A stretch of 64,000 nt of DNA from Pardosa pseudoannulata (GCA_032207245.1 CM063510.1:53098493-53162492), one strand, 5' to 3'. Shown: positions 48,697 through 60,565, counted from the first letter of the stretch. The notes: generated from the sequence alone by a model not told the origin. Translations and numbers: made by a program.

Positions 48697-50985
48697 TGCT
48701 TATTTAAGAGATTGTAAGACAATTTAAAAAATGATAAAGGTAATTAAATGAATTAGGTCGTGTTGACAACCTATGATAAGCCACGACTAAGAATCTTCCT
48801 CCAATCAATGAATATATAAAATTAAAAAGTTAGCATGTCAATCAGTGTTTTTTAAGTACCTATGACTGAACGGTATTGCGTATGATAAAAAATACTGTAA
48901 ATTTTTCTATGCAAAGAACTGAAAAAGATTCCACAAGTTCAAAATCTTTTAGACTTGTTTGCTATAAACAGTGTCTAAGAAAGCGAATTATTTCAGCATA
49001 AACACGAAATGTATTTATTACTATTTAAATGCTAATAAAATATTAACAACTTTGGTTACCTAAAAAGTAGTCATAAATACTTTAAAATTTATAAAGAATG
49101 CAGTAAAGAGAATATATTTCTCATTCAAATACTTTCAAAGTAAAGGATTTTTAGAATAGAAAAAACATATTCCTAGGAATAACTTTCCAAATATTGTAAT
49201 TTACAAAAGTTTATTTTTGTCTAATAATCTTGAATTATGTCTTTTTGTATAAACCGCATCAATAAAATTATGCAAAAATTTCTTCAATTTAAAAAAAAAA
49301 ACCCCGGGGGGGGGGGGGGGTAATAAAAAAAAAAAAAAAAGGTTAGTCTCACCCATTCGAGTCAATGTTCCCATTTATCAGGATTATCTACCTTTATTTC
49401 GAATACTTGTTCGGCATATCTGTTGGTTTCTTAACATAAGAATAGAAAGAATTCAATAGTAAGTAAAATTTTTTTAGATTTATTTAAGAGATCTTAAGAC
49501 AATTTAAAAAATGCTAAAGGTAAATAAAGGAATTACGTCATGTTGACAACCTATGATAAACCACGCAGAAGAATGTTCCACCAATCAATGAATATATAAA
49601 ATTAAAAAGTTAACATGTCAATCAGTGTTTGTTAAGTACGTACGAGAACGATATTACGCATCATAAAAAATACTGCATGTGATTCTATGCAGAGAACTAA
49701 GAAATTTAAGATTCTACAAGTTTACATGTCCAAAATTTTTTAGACTTGTTTACTACAGTATCTTAAAGAATTGTTTCAGTACAAACGCGAAGTGTATTAA
49801 TTACTATTTATATGCTAATAAAATATTAACAACTTTGGTTATCAAAAAAAGTAATAAAAGTTTTAAAATATATAAAGAATGCACTAAAGAAAATATTTTT
49901 CTCACTTTTTAAACACTTTCAAAATGAAGTAAATTTTGAATAGAAAATAAAACATATCCCTAGGTATAATTTTCCAAATATTGGAGTGTAAAATCGTTTA
50001 TTTTTGTCCAATAATCTTGAATTCTGTATTTTTGTATATAACGCATCAATCAATTTATGCAAAAAATTTCTTCAATTTACAGGAAGTTAGTCTCACCCAT
50101 TCGGGTCAATGTTTTCATTTATCAGTATCTTCTGGTCTTATTTCGAATACTTGTCTGGCATATCTGTTGGTTTCTACACATATGTGTTCAAAGAATTCAT
50201 TAGTACAATTTTTGAGAAGTAGTAAGTACAATTTTTGAGATTTATTTAAGAGATCTTAAGACAATTTTAAAAATGCTACAAGGTAATTAAAGTATTTATG
50301 TCATGTTGACAACCTATGATAAATCACACATTGAATCGTCTTCCAATCAATGAATATATAAAATTAAAAAGTTAAGATGTCTATCAGGCTTTGTTAAGTG
50401 AGTACGACTGAGCGATATTGCGTATGATAAAAAATACTGTATATCATTCTATGCAGAGAACTAAAAAAATTTAAGATTCTACAAGTTTACATGACCAAAA
50501 TCTTTTACACTTGTTTGCTACAGTACCTTAAAGAATTGTTTCAGTACAAACGAAGTGTATTAATTACTATTTAAATGCTAATAAAATATTAATAACTTTG
50601 GTTACCTAAAAAGTAAGAATAAAGACATTAAAATTTATAAAAAAATTAGTAAAGAGAATATTTTTCTCACTATTTAAATACTTTCAAAATAAAATAATTT
50701 TAGAATAGAAAAAAATATCCTTAGGCATAATTTTCCAAATATTGGAGTTTACAAAAGTTTATTTTTGTCCAATGATCTTGAATTTTGTCTTTTTGGATAT
50801 AAGGCATCAATCAAATTATGGTTAAAAGGTTCTTCAATTCAAAGGAAGTGAGTCTCACTCATTCTGGTGAATGTTTCCATTTATCAAAATCTTTTTGTCT
50901 TATTTCAATTACTTGTTCGGCATATCTGTTGATTTCTACACGTATGAGTTGCCAGAATTCATTAGTAAGTACAATTTTTTAAAAG
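48697..50985. repeat. ~770-bp tandem array, 3 copies
   Basis: Units start at TTATTTAAGAGATYKTAAGAC near 48697, 49476 and 50240. Each contains TTGACAACCTATGATAA, CCAATCAATGAATATATAAAA, GTTAGTCTCACCCATTC-like text and GGCATATCTGTTGRTTTCT. Spacing is about 780 and 760 bp. The first copy carries a homopolymer insertion (49291-49340) absent from the others. Confidence 0.88.
49291..49340. repeat. A/C/G/A homopolymer cluster
   Basis: Eleven A, four C, fifteen G, TAAT, then about sixteen A. It sits between AATTT and GGTTAGTCTCACCC, where the sister unit has only ACAGGAAGTTAG. Confidence 0.9.
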
Positions 50986-51196
50986 TCATATAGCATTTGC
51001 CCATACAATATTGCTTTTATTCTAGTATTTCTGATGAAGGGCGTAATGTTTATAAAATCAGATTCTTCAACATCCTTCCAATCAAAGATATTTACATTTG
51101 TTGGTGGCTCATCATTTGCAATTTTAGTACTGATCTCCTAACAAGAATCATCAGGTGCTACTGCAATATCATTTTTGTAATCGGAATCACTATCAG

Positions 51197-51560
51197 CGTA
51201 ATGTTCTGTTTCAAAATCATTCATTAATTTTTCATTCTCACTTTGAGATAGACCTTTGAGTCTTTAAGCCATGAGAAGATTAATGATAATGAGACTTTCA
51301 CTAGTTTGCAAACGTTTTTGGTACCCAAGAAATATAATGAATAAAATTCAAAAAACTGCTGGACACAGCGTAATGTTCTGTTTCAAAATCATTCATTAAT
51401 TTTTCATTCTCACTTTGAGATAGACCTTTGAGTCTTTAAGCCATGAGAAGATTAATGATAACATTGAAAGATGAAGGAAAGAGACTTTCACTAGTTTGGA
51501 AATGTTTTTGGTACCCAAAAAATAATGAATAAAATACAAAAAACTGCTGGTCATGGCCAC
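51197..51560. repeat. 171-bp tandem duplication
   Basis: AGCGTAATGTTCTGTTTCAA occurs at 51197 and 51368. The units share TTGAGATAGACCTTTGAGTC and CGTTTTTGGTACCCAAGAAA-like text up to CAAAAAACTGCTGG. The second unit has a 16-bp insertion (ACATTGAAAGATGAAG). Confidence 0.88.
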
Positions 51561-52467
51561 AATGGAACCAGTAGTCGTCAAACAAAACTACAATCTTTCT
51601 TCCGAGTACTGTCGAATGAGAATGATAAGTGAGTACCAACCCTATCTCTGAGAAAGGAGGGAGATACCTGCGGTACAACTGTGGAACCATAGCCCAGTTT
51701 TGGGGCTCTTAATATCTGGGGTATAACTGTTGTATCAGCCTTAACCTAAAGCTTAAACAAGCAATTCTCATAGAAAAGACGCAAACCTCGATAAATTATG
51801 TGCACTCTAAAAGAGATCTAATGTTAACATTTAATACCACAGAATGTTATCCAGAAGAATGGTTTAATCCAATATGCAGCCGTATCTATAAATAATCATC
51901 AAATTTATCAAATATATCTAAAGATACAGTAATTTCAAATCTCTATTCTCTTTCTCAAAGGGTCTGATAATAAACCTTTTGATGAAGTAAAACTTTACAG
52001 GGAGAACTTATATAGAATTTTCGTTACATAATTTTTAATATATTAGATTTTGTCCTCTACTCTGATTTAAAATATAACTTCTATGCAGTGCAGTAGAAGT
52101 TCGTTCTTTCTATAGATAATTTTAAATTTCCAATAGACCATAGTACAGTATAATTGGACAGTCAAATAAATGGTGTATGTTCATCATAAAATACCATTAA
52201 ATTTTCTTTCTAAAAATTTTTACATTTATTTTACTAATAAATAAGTTTACTAATCTTTACTTCTAAAATATTATGATAGTTCCTTTTAACCGAATGTTAT
52301 AAAGATTTAGTTTCACCTTAAATAAATGTGAAGGCCTTCAGTAAAATAAATGTAGAATGTTGTATAAATTTTGAACAGTGTAAAAAGTAACATTTTATAA
52401 AAGCGTTCTGTTAAACCTAGAAGATTTATAAGTTACATAATCTTAATAAAATTTAAAATAAACATTA
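51561..52467. other. No gene seen
   Basis: A slightly GC-richer stretch to about 51740 (GGAACCAGTAGTCGTCAAAC, GAAAGGAGGGAGATACCTGC) without a convincing frame, then AT-rich. Confidence 0.45.
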
Positions 52468-52908
52468 GGTAAGATTAAAAATATATATTTAGAACATGAA
52501 TAAAGTTATTAACTTGTTTTATTTGTTATTGTTGCATACACTAGGGAAATCCAACAATAAGAAAAGAGCCACAATAATAACAAAAACAATAAGATTAAAA
52601 ATATATATTTAGAACATAAAGTTATTAACTTGTTTTATTTGTTATTGTTGCATACACTGGGGAAATCCAACAATAAAAAACAACAATAACAATGAGATTA
52701 AAATATATATATTTAGAAAATGAATAAAGTTATTAACTTCTTTTATTTGTTTTTGTTACATACACTGGGAAAAACCAACAATAACAAAAGAACAACAATA
52801 ATAACAAAACAATAAGATTAAAAATATATATTTAGAAAATGAATAAAGTTATTAACTTGTTTTATTTGTTACTGTTGCACACACTGGAGAAATCCAACAA
52901 TAAACGGA
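52468..52908. repeat. ~100-120-bp tandem array with stem-loop units, 4 copies
   Basis: AAGATTAAAAATATATATTTAG-type starts near 52470, 52591, 52693 and 52816. Within units, TTTTATTTGTTATTGTTG is followed about 16 bases later by CCAACAATAACAAAA, so each unit can form a hairpin. Length differences come from a variable AACAATAA-rich spacer. Confidence 0.88.
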
Positions 52909-53090
52909 AAATTTTTCAAAACATATTTGCTAGACAAATAATCTAACATATAATTTACACCAATGCATACGTTTTTCATCAAAGTATTCATGGTCTAAAA
53001 TGAAGCGATGACTCGTTACGTGGCATTACATGGTGAAACCAAAGATACGCAGAGGAAAACAAGAAATATGAAATTATTAAAAGAGTAATT
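52909..53090. other. No gene seen
   Basis: Short AT-rich spacer up to the MITE. Confidence 0.5.
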
Positions 53091-53607
53091 TTAACCCTTG
53101 TTATCCTGACGGTACTTATAAGAACCATTTCAATGAAACACCTATATATTACTAATAAAGCCGTTTTTCCTAACGGTACTCACCAGGACATGAACGATGC
53201 AGTTCCTACAGCAGAAAAGAAATAACAGCACCCATCACGAATCCTTTTTATTTGATTAGTAAGGATTATATAATTGGCGTGCTGCATTCGAAGGTCATTT
53301 TGTGGTAGAGTTGATACACGTGTTGTTCATTTGAGTAAATTTAATTTGTTACTACCAGTTATTTGGAACTATTATTTTTTAGAGACTTCTATACTTTGCA
53401 TGTAAGAATTTCATTTGTTTTATTCATAATTTAATGTTTTATTTTCTATCATAGAGTCAAAAATATATGTTGGTTCTAGCTGCAAAATTAACTACTAAAA
53501 TACAGTAAAAATTAATTATATTTTTCTATGATTATTTTCCGTTAAAATTTATCCAATCATGTAAAAATGCAGTTGATGGTAAATTAATTCTGGATATAAA
53601 GGGTTAA
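53091..53607. mobile_element. piggyBac-type MITE (517 bp)
   Basis: TTAA at both ends (53091-53094, 53604-53607). The left terminus is TTAACCCTTGTTATCC and the right, read inward, is TTAACCCTTTATATCC. A subterminal motif repeats: CCTGACGGTACTTATAAG near 53107 and CCTAACGGTACTCACCAG near 53169. No transposase is encoded. The ends differ from the MITE at 56936, so it is a separate family. Confidence 0.82.
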
Positions 53608-53689
53608 TTAATAATTTACAATAGGTGATCAAAAAATCTCTAACCAAGTAACAACTCTAACCAACGTTATCGAAATTAAAACACTTGTA

Positions 53690-53940
53690 ATGGAGTGTAA
53701 CAAAGAGTCACAGGTCAACAACGCCAGCGCGAAACTGACCTAGAGGCGAAAGCGAAGTGAGTGACCCTCCTGCGACCCCATTGGTCAAGAGGGGTTGCTA
53801 ACCTCGGAGTAGCTCTCTTCGGCCAAGGCAAAGCTGCCCAACGAACTTTTTCAGAGCTCTGCGGGCCCCCTCGGAGAGAGAGCAACGAAGGAGTGTGGAG
53901 CTTTAATTTCTTCTGCACCATTTCCCTTTTTTACACCAAG
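53690..53940. other. GC-rich island, unknown
   Basis: About 250 bp of much higher GC and CpG than its surroundings (AACGCCAGCGCGAAACTGAC, TGCGGGCCCCCTCGGAGAGA). It is open on both strands for 70-75 codons (Arg/Pro/Ser-rich on minus), as GC-rich DNA tends to be. It could be a promoter or a transposon fragment. I recognise no protein. Confidence 0.45.
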
Positions 53941-54176
53941 ACGCCATGTTTGGCATATCTTCGACCTAGTGTGGTCTCATTTTCATAATGGCCTAAACAG
54001 CATTTTTATTTCCTATTTACACCTTTATTTATATCCAAAATAAACAAAATTCAGGAGGAGGAATCAAGTTTAATCAATTTTGTGTTTTCTTACGAGTACT
54101 CCACTTATACGTGCGGCTGGCCTAGACGCTATGTCAGCCTTATCTTAATAAGGAGAAATTTATAAACGCTCTGCTA

Positions 54177-55255
54177 TAATCATGGCATATCAGGAATATC
54201 CCAGCATCAGCCGCATATCTCACGATTAGATGCTTTGTTGAAGCAAGAAATATCTCAGAAAATGGACTCTTCAAACTTCGTCATAAAAAGGAATCAATAC
54301 ACATTAGAACTGGCGAACGTGTGTTATATCTTAAATCGGTTGGCATGCTGTATTAATTTCATACTGCTCATTTTAACGCCTTTTATTCCCCGTGATTCAC
54401 ATTTGATAACAATTTTCTCTTTTTTTTTCTCAATTTCCATCTGCATGAATGGTAATCATGGCAAATCAGGAAGATCCCTACAGAAGCGGCATATCTCACA
54501 AGTAGATGCTTTGTAGAATCAAAGGAAAAATCTCAAATTGGCTCATCAAATTTCGTCATAAATAGAAATCTACGCACGTTAGATATGGCATATGTGTGTT
54601 ATATCTTAAATCGGTTGGCATGCTATATTAATTTAATATGGCTGGAGTTAACGTTTTTTATTCTCTATGACTCGCATTTGATTACAGATTTCTCTTTTTT
54701 TCCCAATTTCCATCTCCATGAATGGTAATCATGGCAAATTAGGAAGATCTCCACTACTAGATGCTTTGTAGAATCAAAGAAAAAATCTCAAACTGGGCTC
54801 ATCAAACTTCGTCATAAATAGGAATATATGCAAGTTAAATCTGACAAACGTGTGTTATAAATTAAATAGGTTGGCAAGCTGTATTAATTTCATACGGCTG
54901 ACACGCCTTTAGTTCCCTATGACTCACATTTGATTACAGATATCTCTTTTTTTTTTCAATTTCATCTGCATGAATGGTAATCATGGCAAATCAGGAAGAT
55001 CCCTACAACAGTGGCATATCTCACGAGTAGATGCTTTGTAGAATCAAACGAAAATCTCAATCTGGACTTTTCAAACTTCAGCATAAATAGGAATCAATGC
55101 ACGTTAGATCTGGTCAACGTGTGTTATAAATTAAATAGGTTGGCAAGCTGTATTAATTTCATACGGCTGACGTTAATGCCTTTAGTTCCCCATTTGATTA
55201 CAGATATCTCTTTTTTTTTCAATTTCCATCTGCACGAATGGAAATTTATGTACCA
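54177..55255. repeat. ~270-bp tandem array, 4 copies
   Basis: Units begin at TAATCATGGCAWATCAGGAA near 54177, 54452, 54726 and 54977. Shared blocks are GCATATCTCACRAGTAGATG, AAACTTCGTCATAAATAGGA and GGTTGGCATGCTGTATTAAT. The fourth unit ends near 55255. The plus frames (93 and 99 codons) are not kept in frame between units. Confidence 0.9.
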
Positions 55256-55639
55256 ACTTATAAATTACTACAGTAAAAATATATTGAAGAATTGCATTTT
55301 CGTGGTTTAAAATTAAAAAAAAAAAAAACACCAGCCCTTTTGCATTTTATTATATATCATGCATATTTCGATACACTTGTATTAGTGTTCATTAATTCCT
55401 GTAAAATTTTCCCCCTCATATAGTAACCTCATATTATGTTTCATTTTTCGGCAATTAAAGGAAACCAATTACCTAATTTAGGCTATAGTCTAGCGATTAC
55501 TGGTGATTTTTAACTGCCACATAAATTATACTTCTTTTTGTTTACTTTGATGAACACTTTAAGGCAGAAAGCTTATCAAGAATAATAACTAATCGTAAAC
55601 CTAAGTAAATAATTAAGAATACTTAATTAAAAATAGCTA
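55256..55639. other. No gene seen
   Basis: AT-rich spacer between tandem arrays. Confidence 0.5.
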
Positions 55640-55650
55640 ATGTTAGAAAT

Positions 55651-55825
55651 TGTTTGGTTTGGAGCGTTATGGTCTACTTTTTTTCAACACGAAGGTTATT
55701 GAGACTGGGACATACTGCTTAAAGCCGATTCCGACAGGATACAAACAACCATATCACAGTGGGATTCGAAACACGTACTCCGGTACCAACGGTTAGATAC
55801 CCTAACCAATCGGTTATAGTTCAGA
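55651..55825 (-). mobile_element. SINE in array unit (example copy)
   Basis: Left to right: GGTTTGGAGCGTTATGGTCT, a GGTTATTGAGACTGGGACAT block, AAAGCCGATTCCGACAGG and CACAGTGGGATTCGAAACAC. The right end is CTAACCAATCGGTTATAG. On the minus strand the B box GTTTCGAATCCCAC and A-box-like ACCGATTGGTTAGGGTATC lie at tRNA spacing. Equivalent segments recur at about 56680-56850, 57690-57870, 58067-58240, 58446-58625, 58830-59005 and, inverted, 59090-59265. Confidence 0.8.
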
Positions 55826-55906
55826 TTAATGTTAGAAATGGAAAGAAGATTGTAAATAAAATCCAAAGTACTATCAAACACAAAAAAACTGAGAATAATT
55901 ACCTTT

Positions 55907-56474
55907 TTAACTCCTTCCATGGTATGATTTTTATAATGAAAAACTGTGCATGAAATAACCACTTAATTTTTATTTAAAAAATTGTTTCATTTTACAATTC
56001 TTACATATTCTTAATTAAAATCCACTTTTTACATAGTGTTAAATAATATCAGAAAGAGTAAAATTAAGAAAATATCAAAGCAAAACATTAATAAGGTATA
56101 CAGATAATAGTCTTCAAGCTAGTGGTACTTTTCAAAACAAAGTGCAAAGGAATTCTTAATTGTTTACACCGCCAAGTAGTCTCACTTTAATTTGATTCTT
56201 GTAACACACACGGCATTTCTTAGTAGGTTTTCTTTTATTCTGACTCATTAATTTGGCAATGACTTGTACCAAGTAAACAATATGCAATAGTGACTTGTGA
56301 TTTTCACAAGTGATAAAAGTGTTACCAAATTCAGTACACTAGAAATTTTAAACTAAATTAATTATCATATTTAACAGTAACTTTAATCGCATGACGAGTG
56401 TAGCTCGTCATTGTGCGGTATGGAATGAAAAACTAATGACGAGCTAGACTCGTCATTTTACCGGAAGGGGTTAA
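55907..56474 (-). mobile_element. Internally deleted piggyBac-type element
   Basis: TTAA at 55907-55910 followed by CTCCTTCCATGGTATG. At the right, minus strand, TTAA (56474-56471) is followed by CCCCTTCCGGTAAAATGACG. The shared ends are TTAAC-Y-CCTTCC and GGTA. Near the right end are two palindrome-like motifs, TGACGAGTGTAGCTCGTCAT and ATGACGAGCTAGACTCGTCA, typical of subterminal transposase-binding repeats. About 570 bp long; it keeps only the 3' end of a transposase. Confidence 0.7.
56156..56338 (-). pseudogene. piggyBac transposase C-terminus remnant
   Basis: An open stretch of 60 codons on the minus strand ends NKRKPTKKCRVCYKNQIK and then LLGGVNN with a stop at 56156-56158. A basic segment followed by C-x2-C matches the start of the Cys-rich zinc-binding tail of piggyBac transposases (R-x-C-x-V-C). 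The later Cys/His residues are absent, so it is truncated or frameshifted. Being inside TTAA-type termini supports the call. Confidence 0.5.
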
Positions 56475-56935
56475 TGTTAGAAATGGAAAGAAGATTGTAA
56501 ATAAAAAACCAAATTACTATCAAACACAGAAATAACTGAGAATAATTACTTACGTTTTTAAAATTCATAATTCAAACGACAACAACTCTTACGTGATTTT
56601 GCATTTTTCATAAAATTATATATTCAGTGATTAATTATTATTTCAGCTAACGAAGCAAGTAATCATTCTTTAGAAATTGTTTGGTTTGGAGCGCTACGGT
56701 CTCCGGTCTTGCAACACGAGGGCTAATGATACCGGGATCTATTGCTTAAAACCGATTCCGAACAGCTACAAACAGCTATATGAAAGTGGGATCCGAATCC
56801 ACAAACTCCGGTACCAACGGTCAGATACTCTAACCAATCGGTTATCGTTCAGATTAATATAAGAAATGAAAATATTGTAAATAAAAGATAAAGTATAATC
56901 AAACACAAAAATAACTGAGAATAATTAGTTATTTT

Positions 56936-57575
56936 TTAACCCTGTAAGCGGTTCGCACGTACAAATCCACCAATCCGATGATGTATTCAAAACGTACAAT
57001 ATTTGACCTCAGAAAATGGATATAATGTACATTTCTGCCAGTGCTTTTACACCTGGAATTTTGCGGTAGGAGTATCAGGTGGATTGTTTAGGAACTGCAC
57101 CCCACTTTGACTAACATTTATTGAGGGATGAACCCCTATCCCCTGAGGCACGATAACGCTGATAGTTTTTTATATCTTTGTAAATCTCTATTTCGAAGTA
57201 TTTCGTTTGCGGCAACAGATATATCTCTAATTGCACCACTTAAATATCTTTGATGACTTTCGTAAAAAAATACAAACAAGTCTCTCAAATAATATTTTTA
57301 TTTGTACTTTTAGAATCCATTATTTCTTATGGGATGATCTTCGAGACTTGACGAGTTTTATGTGCATTAAAAATTAACAATCTATAACTATCTACTAATC
57401 TATATCTATTTATAACCGGAAGTAAAGGGACAATAACGAGGGTGGGTTTCCCGTATTCCATTCTAGTCGACAAAGGGTGAAGGAAAAAATCTGGAACGCT
57501 TTGGCCACTGGCCCAGTATCCCTTTAACGTATTTTTGGTGCATTTTTTCTCTATGTATTCCACTCGGAGGGTTAT
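56936..57575. mobile_element. 640-bp piggyBac-type MITE, copy 1
   Basis: TTAA (56936-56939) then CCCTGTAAGCGG. The right end is CCACTCGGAGGG followed by TTAT (57572-57575), a one-base decayed TTAA. The sister array units read TTTTTAAAATTCATAATTC at this point, giving the pre-insertion site exactly. No transposase domain is seen. The 78-codon minus frame near the right end has no motif. A second copy is at 62549-63168 in reverse orientation. Confidence 0.88.
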
Positions 57576-59033
57576 AATTCATAATTCAAGCGACAACGAC
57601 TCTTACGTGATTTTGCATTTTTCATAAAATTATATATTCAGTGATTAATTATTATTTCAGCTAACGAAGCAAGTAATCATTCTTTAGAAATTGTTTGGTT
57701 TGGAGCGCTACGGTCTCCTTTCTTGCAACACGAAGGCTAATGATACCGGGATCTATTGCTTAAAGCTGATTCTGAATGGCTACAAACAACCATGTCACAG
57801 TAGGATTCGAGCCCACAAACTCTGATACCGAAGGTCAGCGCCCTAACCAATCGGTTATAGTTCAGCTAAATATTAGAAATAAAAAGTAGATTGTAAATAA
57901 AAACTGAAGTACTCTCAAATACAAAAAAATACTGAGAATGAGTACTTATATTTTTAAAATTCGTTATTAAAACGACAATGACCTTTACGAGAATACTCAA
58001 AAAATTATATATTCAATGATTAATTATTATTTCAGCTAAAGAAGAAAGTAATCATTCATTAGAAATGGTTTGATTTGGACCGTTACTGTCTGCTTTCTTG
58101 CAACACGAGGGCTAATGATACTGGGATCTATTGCTTAAAGCCGATTCCGAACGACTACAAACAACCATATCAAAGTGATATTCGAATCCACAAACTCCGG
58201 TACTAAAGGTCCGATAATCTAACCAGTTTTTTATCGTTCAGATTAATATTAGAAATGAAAAGATTGTAAATAAAAGATAAAGTATTATCAAAAGAAAAAT
58301 AACTGAGAATAATTACTTACGTTTTTAAAATTCATAATTCAAACGACAACAACTCTTACGTGATTTTGCATTTTTCATAAAATTATATATTTATTCAATG
58401 ACAGATTATTATTTCAGCTAATGAAGCAAGGTTATCATTCATTAGAAATGGTTTGATTTGGGGAGATACGGTCTCCTTTCTTGCAACACTAAGGCTAATG
58501 ATACCGGGATCTATTGCTTAAAGCCGATTCCGAAAGGATACAAACAACCATATCACAGTGGGATTCGAAACACGTACTCCGGTACCAACGGTTAGATACC
58601 CTAACCAATCGGTTATAGTTCAGATTAATGTTAGAAATGGAAAGAAGATTGTAAATAAAAAACCAAATTACTATCAAACACAGAAATAACTGAGAATAAT
58701 TACTTACGTTTTTAAAATTCATAATTCAAACGACAACAACTCTTACGTGATTTTGCCTTTTAAAAAAAATTATATATTCTATGATTAATTATTATTTCAG
58801 CTAACGAAGGAGGTAATCATTCATTAGAAATGTTTTGATTTGGAGCGATACCGTCTCTTTTCTTGCAACACGAGGGCTAATGATACCAGGATCTATTGCT
58901 TAAAGCAGATTATGAACGGCTACAAAAACACATGTCACAGTGGGATTCGAGCCCACAAACTCTGATACCGACGGTCAGCGCCCTAACCAATCGTTTATAG
59001 TTCAGCTAAATATTAGAAATGAAAAGTAGATTC

Positions 59034-59435
59034 ATAGTACTTTGGATTTTATTTAAAATCTACTTTCCCTTTCTAATATTTAGCTGAACTATAACCGATT
59101 GGTTAGGGCGCTGACCTTCGGTATCAGAGTTTGTGGGCTCGAATCCTACTGTGACATGGTTGTTTGTAGCCATTCAGAATCAGCTTTAAGCAATAGATCC
59201 CGGTATCATTATCCGTCGTGTTGCAAGAAAGGAGACCGTATCGCTCTACATCAAACCATTTCTAATGAAATATTACTTGCTTCGTTAGCTGAAATAATAA
59301 TTAATCATTTAATATATAAGTTGTTGAAAAATGTAAAATCTCGTCAGAGTCATTGTCGTTTGAATTACGAATTTTAAAAACGTAAGTACTCATTCTCAGT
59401 TATTTTTGTGTTTGATAGTACTTTGGATTTTATTT
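59034..59435. repeat. Inverted unit within the 379-bp array
   Basis: One array unit is in the opposite direction. It reads AAATCTACTTTCCCTTTCTA, then CCGATTGGTTAGGGCGCTG, then the SINE in plus orientation, then back to AACTGAG-type sequence reversed. It is bordered on both sides by ATAGTACTTTGGATTTTATTTA-type sequence (59034 and 59417), leaving inverted repeats of several hundred bases on either side. Confidence 0.82.
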
Positions 59436-59600
59436 ACAAACACAAAAATAACTGAGAAGAATTACCTTTTTAAAATTCATAATTCAAACGACAACGACTC
59501 TTACGTGATATTGCATTTTTCAAAAAATTATATATTCAATGATTAATTATTGCTTCAGCTAACGAAGCAAGGAATCAATCATTCAGCGAACAATAAATAT

Positions 59601-60565
59601 CTATGTAAACCAAAATAAAAACTATTGTGTAAACAGTGATCAAATTCAATTAGCTGATGCTATATATATAAAAACAACATTTTGTGGAAGTTCTTTAACG
59701 AAATACATGTAGGAAACTATTGATCTTTCCCTTTCAACGCTTAACCTAATGAATTAACAATTATTATAAAATATATTAAATGTCGTCATTAAAAAATTAT
59801 GATGTTTCAAGCCTAATAATCCGATATAAATTCCGTTTATAATACTACAGCTAATTTAAACACACAGAACAAAAAAAACAAAGATTAATTGTGCATTGAT
59901 ACGCATTTAAATCTAGAAATGAAATATTAAAGCAAACACCAAAATTTTAATCCTGAGACACAAATAACTTCCTCAAATTGATATTTTGCAAAAAAAGTAT
60001 CTGCTTCAGTAAATATTTCACTCCGAGATCGTTTCGCTGATAATATCTGGGTCGATACTCTTAATTAAAGCAACCTTTCAAAATTGTTATTGAAAGCTGA
60101 AAAATCATAATCAGCAATTTAATTACACGGCAAAAGAAATGCTTTTGAATAGTTTTATTTGAAGTACTTTTCTCTATCTCTGCTGTAAAATAAGAGAAAA
60201 ATGTAAATAAAATAAGTTTCCATGGTTTTAGAAACTGATACAGAGCTTATTTTTGTTTCTCGTACAAATGTATTGTTTAATATTTTCAATGTTTTCAAGT
60301 AAGCTTTATTGTTTTAATTTTAAGGTTTCAGGAGCATGAAAGATCTTGAATTGATGACTTAAGTAAATAATTTTAAGCATTAATGCTTTGTTATTACAAA
60401 TTACCTATATAATTTCAAATTATAATACGGTTTATTTGTAAAGATTGAATTATTATAGTATAGATATATTTAGTGCTATCTTGTTTTTATTTAAATAAAA
60501 AAGAGATAATAAACTTGAATTGGAGGTCATTAGCCTTTGTGGAAGGCTATGCATAAAATTGATAG

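Larger units (their letters stand above)
55640..59600. repeat. ~379-bp tandem array with embedded SINE
   Basis: Units start at TTAGAAATKGTTTGRTTTGG near 55645, 56673, 57685, 58060, 58443 and 58825; uninterrupted units are 378-380 bp apart. The first about 170 bp of each unit is a SINE of the 34005 family on the minus strand, with the tRNA-like B box (GTGGGATTCGAATCC). The remainder (AATAACTGAGAATAATTACT, TTCAAACGACAACAACTCTT, ATTATTTCAGCTAACGAAG) is not SINE. Two piggyBac-type insertions and one inverted unit interrupt it. Confidence 0.9.

Noticed and set aside
59099..59377. 92-codon plus frame
   Set aside because: Reads through the inverted SINE and array unit; similar frames at 56677-56862 and 58495-58722 are likewise SINE-derived.
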